Source: Triops longicaudatus
Taxonomy: Eukaryota > Arthropoda > Branchiopoda > Notostraca > Triopsidae
Assembly (NCBI GenBank): GCA_022885665.1
Contig: JAGQDJ010000157.1
Span: forward strand, 62,001-126,000
DNA length: 64,000 nucleotides
Reading direction: 5' to 3'
Below the pieces are notes generated by a model that saw nothing but the letters and a program-made list of their open reading frames with translations, was not told the origin of the DNA and did no database searches. Below are positions 26,097 to 36,966 of this stretch, piece by piece. The translations under genes were made by a program, and so were the position numbers. Each line of letters starts with the position of its first letter. Positions within the stretch are counted from its first letter, which is position 1.

Positions 26097-27990
26097 TTTG
26101 TATTTATTTTCTCACGTTTATTTCACGCTTTTTCAACTAAACTTTGCCCTGGTCACCTTCGTCCAATTCACTAAACGCGTGATTTTTTACACTCCCCAAA
26201 CATTTGTAGTTCGTAACTTATGATTTTTGTACTGTTTTTCCGACGCGTCAACTGTCTTGTCTCTCCTCTATTCAGGGCCGTATCCAGGATTTATTTTTGT
26301 TCGGCGGGTGGTGGTTTCACTGTACAATCTTAAAGAACATTGCGTTACCGCCTATGTTCACCGTTCTAAAAAAAAAAAAAAAAATCGGGGTGGGGTGGGG
26401 GGGGGGGAGGATAAATCCCCTAACCCGCCTGGCTACCGCCTGGTCGAACTGATTTCACAAAGAAAAACAAACATTATGGAGCGCGTTGCTAACAATTTTT
26501 TTTTTTAGCAAAATCGGCCAAACTGAAGCCACGTGATATTTACTAAGACCTTAGATTTACTTAGATTTTATGCATTTACTTAGATCTTTATTTACTTAGA
26601 TTTACTCAAGTCTTAGGAGTTTTGGGCTTTAAACCCTTTTTCCACATATACATCCTTTAATCCTTTTCCCTCAACCTAACCTAACTATACATAGCAAAAC
26701 CTAATTTTTTTTTCCTTTTTCTAGAAAATTTGACAGTTTGTATCCCAAAAAGTAGCACTTTATTTATATATTAGCATGAATACACACTCCATAAAATGTC
26801 GGCACTTTATTTGATTCCAATTATTTGACCTTTCGCAACTTCAGAAACCGGAAAAGTCATCTAACTTAGTCGCCTACAGCACCTGAAGTTACCACGGCCG
26901 CACGGTAATTGTAAGTGCTTTCGGCAGATGCGGTAAATGCCGTATTTTCAAAACATGGCGATAGTCAGCAGCGGCAGATACCGTTCCCGCAGAACGCGTC
27001 ACAAATAACGTCCCGAATATTGATGAACTTGCTCGAAGAGTAATTCGCGCTTAAATCTGGTTTGCTCAAACGATTAGATTCTGCACAGTAAGAATATCGT
27101 CAAGCCAAATTATTTTATCCCGTGTACAAGTATTTTTTCAATTATCGTTTGTCATTATTTGTGTTATGTTATTTATCAAATAAATTCAAGACTGAATATA
27201 TACCCTTTACGGAATACCATTCTGTGATGTTTGGTGTAATTTACTTGAAGTTGCTTCATACAAAAAAGTCTCCACGTGATGTGTGTGTAGTATGCGCCTT
27301 ACCAGCATTCGACCCGCTAACACTTTAACTCACCATTAGCTGACAATTCGGGTGATAGCCAATGTATTGGGAACGATGGGCAACGACGGACTGAAATACA
27401 TCAAGGGGCTTAGTTCAGTCAATTCATGTTTATTCACAAACATAATCGGTTATCGAATTACAAACCAAAACATTACAGTGTGAAACTTCAGGTCAATTTT
27501 ACACGATCTCAAGACGCGTCGGTGTCCGACCAATGAACCTTATTGAGCCGCAGTCGCCGACAAGGAACTCATTTTGGTTGTTAATCTACCCGATTTCATG
27601 ATCCGCTTCGGCGAATGACCGGTGCCGTCTACTCCACTTCGATAGGCATCTTAATTTTGAGTAAAATCGCGGAAGACTTCGGAGCTGAACAAACGAGCCT
27701 AATCGAAAAGGTCGAAACAAACTTGTACTTCGACAATTACCTCGACTCCGTTGAAACAGACAAGGAAGCGATTTCCGCCAGGATTTCAGCTTACGGCGTT
27801 GTTGTCCAGACAAGGATTCAAGCTAACAAAATGAAAAAAAGATACTGAAACAAAAGTTCCCGAGTCGTTGTGCATCTTTGCCAGCGAAAAAATTGGCCAA
27901 CCGAAAGCTGACTATTGATCTTGACGACCCCCAATCGAGCGAATCTTGGGCGTCCTGTTGTACTTGGCGATGGATATATTTATAAGAAAA
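26097..27990 (+). repeat. Copy A of a ~1.8-kb interspersed element, inverted copy at 58.5-60.2 kb
   Basis: From 26097 the sequence parallels the complement of 60235 downwards: the GTATTTATTTTCTCAC start, CCGACGCGTCAACTGTC, CTATTCAGGGCCGTATCCA, then the region around 27300-27600 and on through the BEL/Pao piece at 27615. Similarity fails at about 27990, where copy B continues into more polymerase sequence. Insertions and deletions, such as the G-rich stretch at 26390-26410, separate the copies. Confidence 0.85.
27615..27985 (+). pseudogene. BEL/Pao reverse-transcriptase fragment (copy A)
   Basis: The frame from 27615 reads TGAVYSTSIGILILSKIAED and then a conserved NLYFDNYLDSVETDKEA segment. 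This corresponds to the catalytic Y-x-D-D loop and following helix of BEL/Pao polymerases. The usual second Asp of the loop is Asn here. After a frame change the sequence still parallels copy B into a segment like RFP-x-x-CAS-LPAK and ILGV, and then ends. There is no upstream gag/protease and no downstream RNase H or integrase, so this is a truncated relic. Confidence 0.75.
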
Positions 27991-28628
27991 GGCACTAAAT
28001 CGATGAATAGGCGATTAATAAGCATAGCCGAAATATCTTTGCGCTACAGCAACTGCCATGCGTGGTACAAATGACTATCACTGGTCACAGAACATTTCCA
28101 ACTGTTAGGCGAGTTGCAAATATAACCGAATCGAAAGCTTGCATTTCCCAATTTAGTTGCACAGATTGGTTGATTCGTACAAAAACTGCAAGACGCGCTC
28201 TTAACGCGTAAAACTCCTGCTACTTGTTGCGGATACTAAAGTTGTGGGATTATTATATTTAAATTTTGTTAAAAAAAAATATTCTGCGACCTTATCCCTT
28301 CTGCACAGGTAATTGGAAGTAAATTTACAATATAAAAGTAATTGCACTCCAACTTTTGCTCCAAATGCTATTATGCATTGTGTGCCTCGAAATTACGCTG
28401 ACAATCTCGTGACATGGGAAATTAATCTAAATTGGATATTTAATGTACAGAACAAATCAACAATTTAAGACAACTCATTCAAAAACAAAACACATAGGAT
28501 ATGATATGAGTAATTTTTGTGCACGTGTGTGTAAGAACGTTGTTTATTACTCTAGAAACCAGTGGGACTACATAAATTTCTGGCTGTGGAGCGCTGTAAA
28601 ACGATTTCTTAGCGAAGTGCTACCTATC

Positions 28629-29777
28629 ATGGAAGCTAAACTGCTGATCGTGTGTTTGACCGCGTATTGGGTTTCTACCTACGCCAATTTTTACTTCACT
28701 ACACACAGTTCTTACACCAACTTAGATTATAGCGTAACTGCTTACACTTCAGCTAACGTTTCTGGTACTTTTAACAGAAATTTGTACACGACGAATTTGA
28801 CACGAGTTTTGCAGGATCTTTCGAATCAGCTGTGCAGCATTGTCAAAGAAAATGTACTTTACAAGCGAACTGCAAAGCCTTCATCATCACATTTCTTTCG
28901 GGTTACAAACACCTTGGAGTCTTTTTCTGTCGTTTTTTCGAGTTGAATGCCTGTGATTGGCCTTCGGTCGAGTTCCGAAACGCGTCTTCAACTTCGTCAG
29001 TCAATCTGTGGGAGAAATTAGATGCCAATGTCTGGAAACCCAAGCCTTGCTGTGAATATTGCGCTGTCAAATATAAAGGAAACTGCACCCTTTGCCGCGG
29101 TTACGGCGTTCTCAAAGGAATCGATTGCGAGATCGCGCCCAAGCTTTGTTCCGACTATCCACAAAACCAAGCGAGTAAGACTTTAACAGCTATGTAAAGC
29201 AAGCTAACGAGAATGGTTAGGTAGTACATGGACACCGCGTCAGATTTGGCCCTGGGGCGTTTATGGTCAAATACTTACCGTGCAGTGCCTCAACGAGGAA
29301 ACAGGGTTGCTGTTCAAAAAGAGAAACGATCCTAATAGGATACTATCAGGTCCTGGCTGGATGCAAACATTCGTCGTTAATTCCACGGATTATTCCAAAA
29401 CGTTCCAGCAAATTGACTGGAAGCTGTTGTCCGATCTGACAGCGCTATCGAAACAGAAGCTGCTTAAAGTACGCCTATGTTTCAGTGGCACATGGAAAAT
29501 GTATAACTTCAGCGGTTTTGAACTGGGACCTATGGGCGAGCTATCCTTAAATGCCTCTACAGATTCGCCGCCGTCAACTGGATTTCCAATTCCGCTTGTT
29601 AAAGCTCCTTTCGTAAGCACTCCGATTCAGTACAGCAACACTTGTGGTCCCTTTTGGTTAATCGAACCAGGCGTTTCGTTTTGTCAGCAACGATCGAATT
29701 TTCTCAGTTTTTCATTTATCAAATGGGACGGATTCAGTGATATGAATGCTGTCAGTGCGAATTTATCCTTCATATAA
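28629..29777 (+). CDS. Predicted secreted cysteine-rich protein, PAN/apple-like; family not recognised
   Basis: Three exons, 28629-28764, 28815-29174 and 29221-29777, join in frame to 350 residues with introns of only 50 and 46 bp. The ATG at 28629 starts a clear signal peptide (MEAKLLIVCLTAYWVSTYA); an upstream in-frame ATG at 28443 would bury it. After splicing, residues about 45-95 read SFESAVQHCQRKCTLQANCK, then a hydrophobic strand and FFCRFFELNACDW. This cysteine rhythm resembles PAN/apple modules. A second cluster, CCEYCAVKYKGNCTLCRG, follows. The C-terminal half has scattered cysteines and several N-glycosylation sequons. There is no transmembrane segment after the signal, so it is probably extracellular. 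I know no homologue. The splice joins are my inference; unbroken frame through two tiny introns supports a functional gene. Confidence 0.68.
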
Positions 29778-29950
29778 CGCTTATTGCCACGAGAGCCTTT
29801 GCAACCATGATTAAAGCACTACAATATTTAGTGGAGTATTTTCAAGTGCTAAGCTTTAAGTACATAAAATGCTTGTGACGCTTATAGGTCATGGAATTGC
29901 GCTTGGCCTTTGAGTACTAACACAAATATTATTTGCCATTTTGTTTTACA

Positions 29951-30213
29951 GCACTCGACTGGATATGTATATTAATGTATTGGCTCACTTGCGAGCTCAA
30001 CATATCGACAATAAAGCTAAACTATTAATACCACTACTGTACCAATGGAAAAACCTATAACACTTCAGACAGCATCTATACNGCACTCGACTGGATATGT
30101 ATATTAATGTATTGGCTCACTTGCGAGCTCAACATATCGACAATAAAGCTAAACTATTAATACCACTACTGTACCAATGGAAAAACCTATAACACTTCAG
30201 ACAGCATCTATAC
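29951..30213. repeat. Perfect 131-bp direct duplication flanking a single N (assembly join)
   Basis: Bases 29951-30081 are repeated exactly at 30083-30213. The only ambiguous base seen in the window, N at 30082, separates them. The unit starts GCACTCGACTGGATATGTAT and ends with ATCTATAC. Two identical copies abutting one N is what remains when overlapping contig ends are joined without being merged. Confidence 0.95.
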
Positions 30214-30438
30214 CCCTCTATTAATGTCTTAGCGTTTAATTTATGCTCTGATACTCACAGGGGAATGAACGGTAGAGGAGAAGTTATAACCTCCGTCTGT
30301 AGCCTGAACTTCGACAAGCGCATTTTTAGATTTATTATACATAGTTATGTAATCCAAGATACGGTAAATTATTCTCGTAGCTGTTCTGTTTCTGGAAAGT
30401 TGGAGTTCATTCAGCTTTGTGGTTGTTGAGTTATTCAC

Positions 30439-31176
30439 AGAGGCGGCGCCAGGGGGGTGACAGGGGTGTCCATACACACCGTGTCGGGGAATTGCTGAAC
30501 CCCGTCGGGGAAGGCCATACATGGGTGTGGGGGAGACCTATAAATGGGTATCAGCATAGAGAGAGATTTGCCGACTGTATCGAAGATTAGACCCAATTAA
30601 TTCCCACACATCCATACACTGTGTAGAACTTTTGGAGTCAACAGATACCCTCCCTCAAGTTCATGTAAAATATTGTAACGAAAGAATGTGTTTAGGTTTG
30701 CAATGTAACACAAGAATGTGTTAAGGCAATGTGTCGAAAGAATGAGTTTAAATCGAGTATGTTAAACGATGTTGTTAATGCGTTTGCAGCTCGATACCCA
30801 CGATGTCGAATACTTTTATCGTAACTTTTTCTTGTATTTTAACTTTATGGATGTTGTTTGTTCTGTTCATCCCAGGTACTTCTTGACATGTTGATAAAAA
30901 TATTCAAGAAAACTTCAGCGAATTTCTCTTAGGCCATCGGGTTTTTATGGTGACTTCTCACGAAAAAATGGAAATTTCTTGCAAAAATTGTCCCATGCGG
31001 CCATGCCGATTTTTAGTAATTCTTTATTGGTTATGAGTTAAAAGACTAATTTTTTAATTGTTAATCGATTTTTGTTCGTATTTTCTGAAATTAACGTTCG
31101 CGACATGTTCTTTTGTCAATGGACACCCCGTCGGGGAAACCTAATATCTGTCGGGGCAACCCCTGGCGCCGCCACT
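30439..31176 (-). mobile_element. TIR DNA transposon (long copy, 738 bp), same family as 40135-40322
   Basis: Ends are inverted repeats: AGAGGCGGCGCCAGGGG at the left and the complement of AGTGGCGGCGCCAGGGG at the right. Flanks are near-identical 10-bp direct repeats, AGTTATTCAC (30429-30438) and GGTTATTCAT (31177-31186), with an 8-base identical core. The outer ~120 and ~60 bases match the complement of the 188-bp copy at 40 kb. About 560 bases (30556-31115) are present only here and show no obvious transposase. The target-duplication length of 9-10 bp would fit a Mutator-like group, but this is inference. Confidence 0.82.
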
Positions 31177-32418
31177 GGTTATTCATTGAAAAAATATAAT
31201 GGCTGCCAGACTTCTCAAGAGCTATGTATAATTGGCCATTTTCGCAAGAAAGTGCGTAAGTTAATAACACTCTCTGTACTTGCGCGCTTAGCTTAAGTAC
31301 CGGAATTCCTCAGAATTGTATACACGATAGTAAACATTAATAGAATTTTGTGAGAAAAGTCCAAAATTAGCCATGTGGTTAATTTCGAGTATGGTGCTAT
31401 ACGCTATCCCATGTCATTTGCTACTGCAGTGGCGCCCAGTGCATCACACCCCAGACACTTTCAAAGGTTTTAACCCGCCCCAAAGAAATGTGCAATTAAC
31501 CTTTGGCGTATTCTTTCTAGTAAAAAGTACTTGATGCATCTGCGTTTTCGTTGTAAATAATTTCAATTGTATGTTGCAGTTATTTTATTCAGCTTTGGAA
31601 AATCATTAATTTCGTCTTCCCCAAGCAGTCAAAGTTTGGACCACATTTTCAAAATGTCGATTATGAAGAGATTTGGAAAAATTGGCGACGACTTTCAAAG
31701 CTAATTTTACGCAGGTAATATAGGTAACAAACTTAGAGTACATACTGCAGAGGATTTTTTTCTGCATCTCACTTCCAGGACCGTTTTTTTCGAAGCAAAT
31801 GATATTCAAAATTCACACCACTTTCTCTACCAATCAGCACTTACGAACAGAGATGGGTAAAAAAAAAAAAAAAAAAAAACTATTCTACGGATCGGATCGT
31901 GATCCATCCAATCCGTGGATACGTGGTATATGAATCACGATCCATTGTTCGTCAAATTTACTTCGCTTAAGCCCTGATGCATATAGCGAAAGGCAACCCG
32001 TCAAGGCCACAGCATTGCCAGATCTTGTCAAATTTAGTCTATGGAGAAAGCGGTAGTATTAAAATATGCTTTCACCTTTTGCAGAAAGTTATCTCACCGT
32101 TGAAAATAAAACAACCATTAGCAATAAACTGGTATTGTTTTTCGTGCTTCCGTCTAGTACCAAATTAGTGAACAGTTGTTGAAAATTTTTCTTTAGCCGT
32201 TCCAAATCGGCTGAGCTTAATGTGTAAGTCGTGAAATTGGGAAGTATGTAATCACTACATTACTTCTTTGAAGTTGCACAGCTCATAGGGCGTCGCATAG
32301 GAACAGTAAACATACATGATTCGGTAAATACTTACGTGGGTTGCACCCTGAATGTCAATGCTAGCGGAGCAATCCAGGCACATCTGGAGCAATTAGTTTT
32401 CCTCCAAGCTTATAATCA
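31177..32418. other. No recognised gene
   Basis: Contains an A run at 31859-31879 and short unsupported ORFs. The part just before 32419 probably belongs to the retroelement relic that follows. Confidence 0.35.
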
Positions 32419-32685
32419 GTGGATACATCGTTGCCACTGGTAGTGCAGCGGAACTTGAAAGACCTCAAGAAACAGCATCTTTCTTTCACGGTTAAAGCGA
32501 ATCTGCCCTTACAGTACTCGCCGTGCTTTACGCTATCCATCTTCTTGGGTGTAGCCCCTTATTATAGGAGGTTGGTTCCTAAATTTGCGGATGTTGCGAA
32601 AGATTTGTACCGATTTACTGAAAAGAATGTGGTATTTGAGTGTGCACTCAAATACCAAAATTGCACAGTAATAATACCTGATTAA
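32419..32685 (+). pseudogene. Ty3/gypsy polymerase fragment (RT-connection/RNase H start)
   Basis: The frame includes FLGVAPYYRRLVPKFADVAK and FTEKNVVFE. This is the well-known F-L-G-L-x-x-Y-Y-R-R-F-V-P-x-F-A-x-x-A-x-P-L stretch of gypsy polymerases at the end of the reverse transcriptase. The fragment is under 90 codons. The sequence before it (TNQWIHRCH-like) is degraded, and no integrase follows. Confidence 0.72.
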
Positions 32686-33331
32686 GAATAAGACCTGTTA
32701 AGAAAGGATATTTTTTTCTGCACGGCATCGTTAATTGGATAAATATGTCATTTGTCAAACCACACATGTCATGGTTCTTCGCATGGTGATTTACGAACTA
32801 TAAAAATCGTTTTATCTAGTGGTTCCACGTCCATCTCGGCAACAGGTTCTGACAAATAATTCGCCATCTCATCGCTTTCTGAAAATACAACACGACGCAT
32901 TTCCTGTGCAATAAGTTGGGCATACGGGACATCTCCGGAGCTGGCTTGACTTAAAATCCCCTCCTGAAATATTTTTTCGTTTTTTTTTAATCATGGAGAA
33001 GATAGGGAAGCGCAAGACATCCAAAAGAGCTGCGTATGGTAAAACCCCTCCCAAACCTCCCCCCGCTCCTCCCGAACCAAAACCCTGCACAAGTTCCCGT
33101 CCAGAGCTAATCAGCTCGGTCAAAATACGGACGGCGCTCTAATTGCGGAAATTATCGGAAAGGCCTGCAATAGGAGCAGTCAGATCACTTGCTTAACAGA
33201 TGGCGTAAGCAAATGCAATGACTGCCTTTGCCAGCGTGGTCTTAAAACAAGTAGAAACAAGACAGCTGTTGTAAAGTATTCGGCTTATTTAAAAACAACT
33301 AACTCTTGACTCACTAGTTGACGCTTTCAAA

Positions 33332-33467
33332 ATGAGTTCTGCCAGGTAAGTTGTATCATGAATGTCTCTGGTCTTAATAATTCATTGAATTTTTTTCTAT
33401 GTTCTAGTCCCGAAAAAGTTATTTTCAAGATTACATTGACGTCGGATCCGACACTCCCGTATAAAAT
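33332..33467 (+). pseudogene. UFM1: UFM1 5' fragment (ubiquitin-fold modifier 1), truncated
   Basis: Exon 1 (33332-33345) encodes MSSAS with the last codon split by a normal GTAAGT intron. Exon 2 from 33408 reads PEKVIFKITLTSDPTLPYK. This is the start of UFM1, whose family consensus is S-K-V-x-F-K-I-T-L-T-S-D-P-x-L-P-Y/F-K. The homology stops at about 33467 and the frame closes 13 codons later. The remaining ~65 residues, including the reactive C-terminal glycine, were not found downstream. A long intron hiding the rest is possible, but no convincing donor follows. UFM1 normally conjugates to ER-associated and ribosomal targets. This copy could not. Confidence 0.72.
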
Positions 33468-33496
33468 AATAGCAAATTTTCTGACATACCTGGCCG

Positions 33497-34099
33497 GTGC
33501 CTATTAAATTATCTGAGTTCAAAACAATGGAAACCCTATCGGAAAGTATTCAGTACTTCGTCGAACAATTGCTTCCTAAAGCGACCTGTCGCACGGTTTG
33601 GGAGTGTCCGGTATTTATCAGAGAAATTTTCCAGTGGTCCAAGTTCCGTGAGAACATTCCTACTGTTGCCAAAGAAAATCATTGCCTCTCACAACTTAAT
33701 ACCTTGATAGATTGATTAGCCCAAACATCAAATTTTCCACAGTACTGTAACATCGAGTTTCTATCTTGGGCCACTGCAAATGCTCTGGACCTACTAATGA
33801 AAATCTATGCAAGAGAAATGCCAACTAAACGGACTGAAATACTAAATGCAATCCTTGAAGAGGTAGAGAATAAAAAATTAGTTGAAGCCTGCGCATTTTT
33901 ATCGTGTGAAAAAGTGGCATACTTAGTTACTATGGCTTTGTTAGAAATTTTGTCTGTTAAGCCTTCAAATAGTAATGCCTCTGTAAGACTAAAAGCGTCA
34001 CTTTTACTGCGCCACTGTTTGTACTTTTTAAATTTTAAGGAAACCGAAGAATTTCCAAGGAAAACTCATGTGCGGAATTTGGCGACCGTTGCATGCTGA
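33497..34099 (+). pseudogene. Interrupted ORF for an all-helical protein segment, family unknown
   Basis: One frame runs for about 200 codons with a single in-frame TGA at 33713-33715. The translation is rich in Leu/Ala/Glu helices, with ETLSESIQYFVEQLLPKA, SWATANALDLLMKIYAREM and NAILEEVENKKLVEACAFLS, like HEAT/ARM-type repeats. I do not recognise the family. A good splice acceptor-like TTTTCCACAG lies just after the TGA (33731-33740), but no matching donor was seen, so I treat it as a broken fragment. It follows the UFM1 fragment by 30 bases. Confidence 0.4.
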
Positions 34100-35268
34100 A
34101 AAGGAAGGGCTGACAGTTTAAGGGTCCCAAGGAGGGAATAAAGACTACAAGGTCAATGAAAGCAGCCCTTCAACCTGAGTTCTCAAGTAGGGCTAGCTTC
34201 CGGCTTTTTCTGCCCGTTTTCCTCCATCTTCCTATTCCACTCAGGTCTTTCTTCACCACGCTTGAATTACTCGATTTTAGGCTTCGGTCCGCAGCCACGG
34301 TAATGGTTCTTCAGTGCGTGTGCGTGGAAAGCGTCAGGGTCCCGCGCAGCTCAATGGTCGCGTCATAGTAGGAAGCTGTTGGGTAGTTTGGCTGGACTTC
34401 GAGGAAACAGAGTTCCTGGTCCATTGCTTGTTAATTAGCTGCTAAACCACCCCATAGACTAATAGCGAATTCAGCTGGGATAGTCAGTGCTCACTGTTTG
34501 AAAAGCTGAGAAGAATTTTCTTTTCACAGACTGCCACCGCTGGGAAAACTCAGTGCGCACGGGTCCTCCCAACTGAATTCGCTATAATCCTTAGTCCCTT
34601 AGACCACAGATATGAAGGGAACCATAGGGTAGCTCTTAAGACTTGTTAGAAACAACCGGATACTTAATACAATTGCCATTTCTAACATCCAAAATTCGTC
34701 GCTAGCAACTAGCTACACTATTCTGTACATTATCTGCTATCATTGCTATTCTTGTTTCAACGCTGGCCTATTCTAGTCTCAGTCTAGTGCAGTAAACAGT
34801 ACGTAAGCTATATCGTTCAGATTGTCGGGTAACTGCAGACAAATAGTAGAAACAGAATGGAGGCAACAATTTGGCGAATTTATTTATGAGTCTTCAGAGT
34901 GGTCTCAGTACAAATTTATGCGACTTTTGCATAACGCGTACAATTTCTGTCTTAAATAGATTGTTAAAAATCGATTTTTAAAGGTAATATAGGTTCAAAA
35001 AAGAGTTAAAAGAGAAACTTGATTGTTTCGTAACGGATGCAGTTCTAGTGTTTTGAAAGATTTACAAATCTGTCGATTTGCCTACGAGTAAGAAATTTTT
35101 ACTTTATTGAGATTGAAGGTCAGTTGTGCAAGGCTCTTAAAATACGGCTAGTATTGTGTGTTTCTTGCCGCAACGCATTTTCAAATCCAAAGAAATTTAA
35201 CTGTTTTTCAAAGTATAAAATGATTCAGCTATGAAAAAGCAAGTATGACATAAAATGTACTTGAACAG
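34100..35268. other. No recognised gene
   Basis: No family signature was found on either strand. The ORF at 34156-34368 has ordinary-looking composition but no motif, and I could not connect it by splicing to either neighbour. Confidence 0.35.
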
Positions 35269-35839
35269 AAATGTCGAGGCAACATTACAAAGCAGCAAAA
35301 TGCTCAACAGCCGAACGCGAGCGACGGTTCCTCACTTTTGGTATGGCAGGTTCCTATCAAATATGGGATTTAACATTTCTCAAATATAGTTGCAGGAGTT
35401 CTTACTCGTTTGGATGGTTCGAGAGAACAAACGTTGGGACGAATCCCTCTCACATTTGCCGTATCTTCTACGCCCTTATTTACGCCCAAAGAACTTCGTC
35501 ACACGCAAGCATCTCGCAGACAGCACGGATCTTATTTTCCTTGGAAGCCAACTCGTTCTACACGAGAAAAAGTAGGTGATGAAAAGCTACGTTTTTTTTA
35601 AGCTTGTCAAGATGGGTCCCTTTACTTTTCTAATTAATTAGCTTTTATACAGTGCTTTACAAACTGCACCCTTTCCACCAGTGGAGTTGCGGTCTGCCAC
35701 TGACGAAGTTCTTATTCCTCGTGTTATGACGTTCCTTGAAATCATACTTCACGAGCGAATTGCGAGACTGAAAGAACTACACAAGAAACGTAAGAACGGA
35801 GAAATTGCCCTATTCAGCGATGAAATACACGAAACTTGA
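35269..35839 (+). CDS. 3' part of a spliced gene of unknown family
   Basis: Exons 35269-35340, 35396-35571 and 35653-35839 join in frame (introns 55 and 81 bp) to about 145 residues ending at a TGA. The product contains LLEFLLVWMVRENKRWDESL, LPYLLRPYLRPKNFVTRKHL, PPVELRSATDEVLIPRVMTF and a basic helical end, HERIARLKELHKKRKNGE. Consistent splice phases and even coding character suggest a real gene end, but no upstream exons were found between 34.1 and 35.27 kb. I do not recognise the family. The final ~20 bases overlap, in another frame, the first recognisable PHM exon. Confidence 0.45.
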
Positions 35840-36350
35840 ACTTCGTATGCCTGGTGTCCGACCTAAAATAGTAACATTTATTTACTAAATATATTTTCTG
35901 ATAGATAACATGTTTGCCTGCCCATAGGATGCTAATTAGGTCTGCGACGCCTATAAAGTTAATAGTTCGCGCGAACTGTCTATTAAAAGTTTCAGCGTTA
36001 AAGCCAACGCTCAAAGAGCCCATCACATGCTGTTGTATGGCTGTCCATCAGTTGATCGGAGTTACCTTCAAGGTAGAGCTTATTATTGTTTGCTAGATGA
36101 ATAAAGGACAAAAATATTGACGCTTGTTTGTACTAGGGATTGTGGACATCATGGCATTCGCCCGGATTCACAAAATGTGTTCGCTTGGGACAAAAATGCT
36201 CCGGAAACGACACTCCCTTCTCGTGTAGCATTTCGCATTGTTGGAGCTACCCAAATTCAGTACATTGTTATGCAAGTACATTATGCCAATCCGTTGTCTC
36301 CAGAAGATGAAGATGACCGATCTGGTGTTGGTTTATTATATTCCCTAACT
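35818..36350 (+). pseudogene. PHM-type copper monooxygenase fragment (peptidylglycine alpha-hydroxylating monooxygenase)
   Basis: Exon 35818-35870 gives LELRMPGVRPKI and splices in phase to 35940-36072. The latter holds AQRAHHMLLYGCP; the HH-M-L-L-x-G-C motif binds the CuH copper. A third block from about 36138 reads SQNVFAWDKNAPETTLP, TQIQYIVMQVHYANP and DDRSGVGLLY, where the HY is also family-specific. The splice between blocks 2 and 3 does not keep frame. The CuM half of the catalytic core (H-T-H and the Met ligand) is absent downstream, so the copy is broken at both ends. PHM enzymes make C-terminal amides on neuropeptides. This fragment could not fold as an enzyme. Confidence 0.78.
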
Positions 36351-36679
36351 TATATTGCGTTACTGCACGATTCGAATGATACGCGCAAAATCGTTTTGAA
36401 CCTTGGCGCGCTTTTTGTTCGAATAAGAATTACCTAGCAAGAAACTTTTTGTTAGTAAACAAACACTATGTAACAATTTTATGCAGGTTACATAAAAGCT
36501 TCTTAGTTATTTATAAAGCAAATCTTAAGAAGAATTTGAAGATTATAAACAAAATTTTAAACATTATTTGTGGAACTAACGCAACGCTGCATCGTTGCCG
36601 GTCTTTTCCGGTTGTTTTGGTGATCCCTCAGCCGAGGCTACCTGATAAATAGGGATAATTAAGTGTTATCCGCAACTAA

Positions 36680-36937
36680 ATGGTAAGCATTTCTGCGTTC
36701 TTAAGTCTCCTGAATGATGTTTGTGCTCATTTTGTGCAATTTCAGTGAACGATGAATCTCAATGTTCTGGATATTCCAAGATAAACATTCCCCATGCTTA
36801 TGGCCTATCCCTTATATGTGCTTATGGGTGATGTGTTCAAAGTTGCTAACGTGTTCTATTCTCTAGGGTTTCATTAAAGTTGTGAAGAACAAGGCCTACT
36901 TCAAGCGGTTCCAGGTTAAATTCAGGAGGCGTCGTGA
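36680..36937 (+). pseudogene. RPL5: Ribosomal protein L5 (uL18) 5' fragment with its first intron
   Basis: Exon 1 ends with the ATG at 36680-36682. The intron runs 36683-36866 (GTAAGC...CTCTAG). Exon 2 reads GFIKVVKNKAYFKRFQVKFR and then RRR, the invariant start of eukaryotic RPL5. Splitting right after the initiator ATG is typical of ribosomal protein genes. The upstream TCTTTTCCGG at about 36602-36611 resembles a pyrimidine TOP start. Homology ends at about 36937 in a GTCGTGAT repeat, and the other ~270 residues are missing. Since the intron is kept, this is a genomic duplicate, not a processed retrocopy. Confidence 0.82.
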
Positions 36938-36966
36938 TCTTCGTGATCGTCGTGATCGTCGTGATC
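36931..36966. repeat. 9-bp tandem repeat CGTCGTGAT-type, four copies
   Basis: Four units (CGTCGTGAT, CTTCGTGAT, CGTCGTGAT, CGTCGTGAT) begin inside the last conserved RPL5 codons and end at the BEL/Pao relic. They mark the breakpoint. Confidence 0.85.

Noticed and set aside
28443..28628. Upstream in-frame ATG for the secreted gene
   Set aside because: It would put 62 residues before an otherwise clean signal peptide; the ATG at 28629 is preferred.
32993..33142. 49-codon Pro/Lys-rich plus-strand ORF
   Set aside because: Too short and low-complexity; the overlapping minus-strand ORF is equally long. No splice or family evidence.
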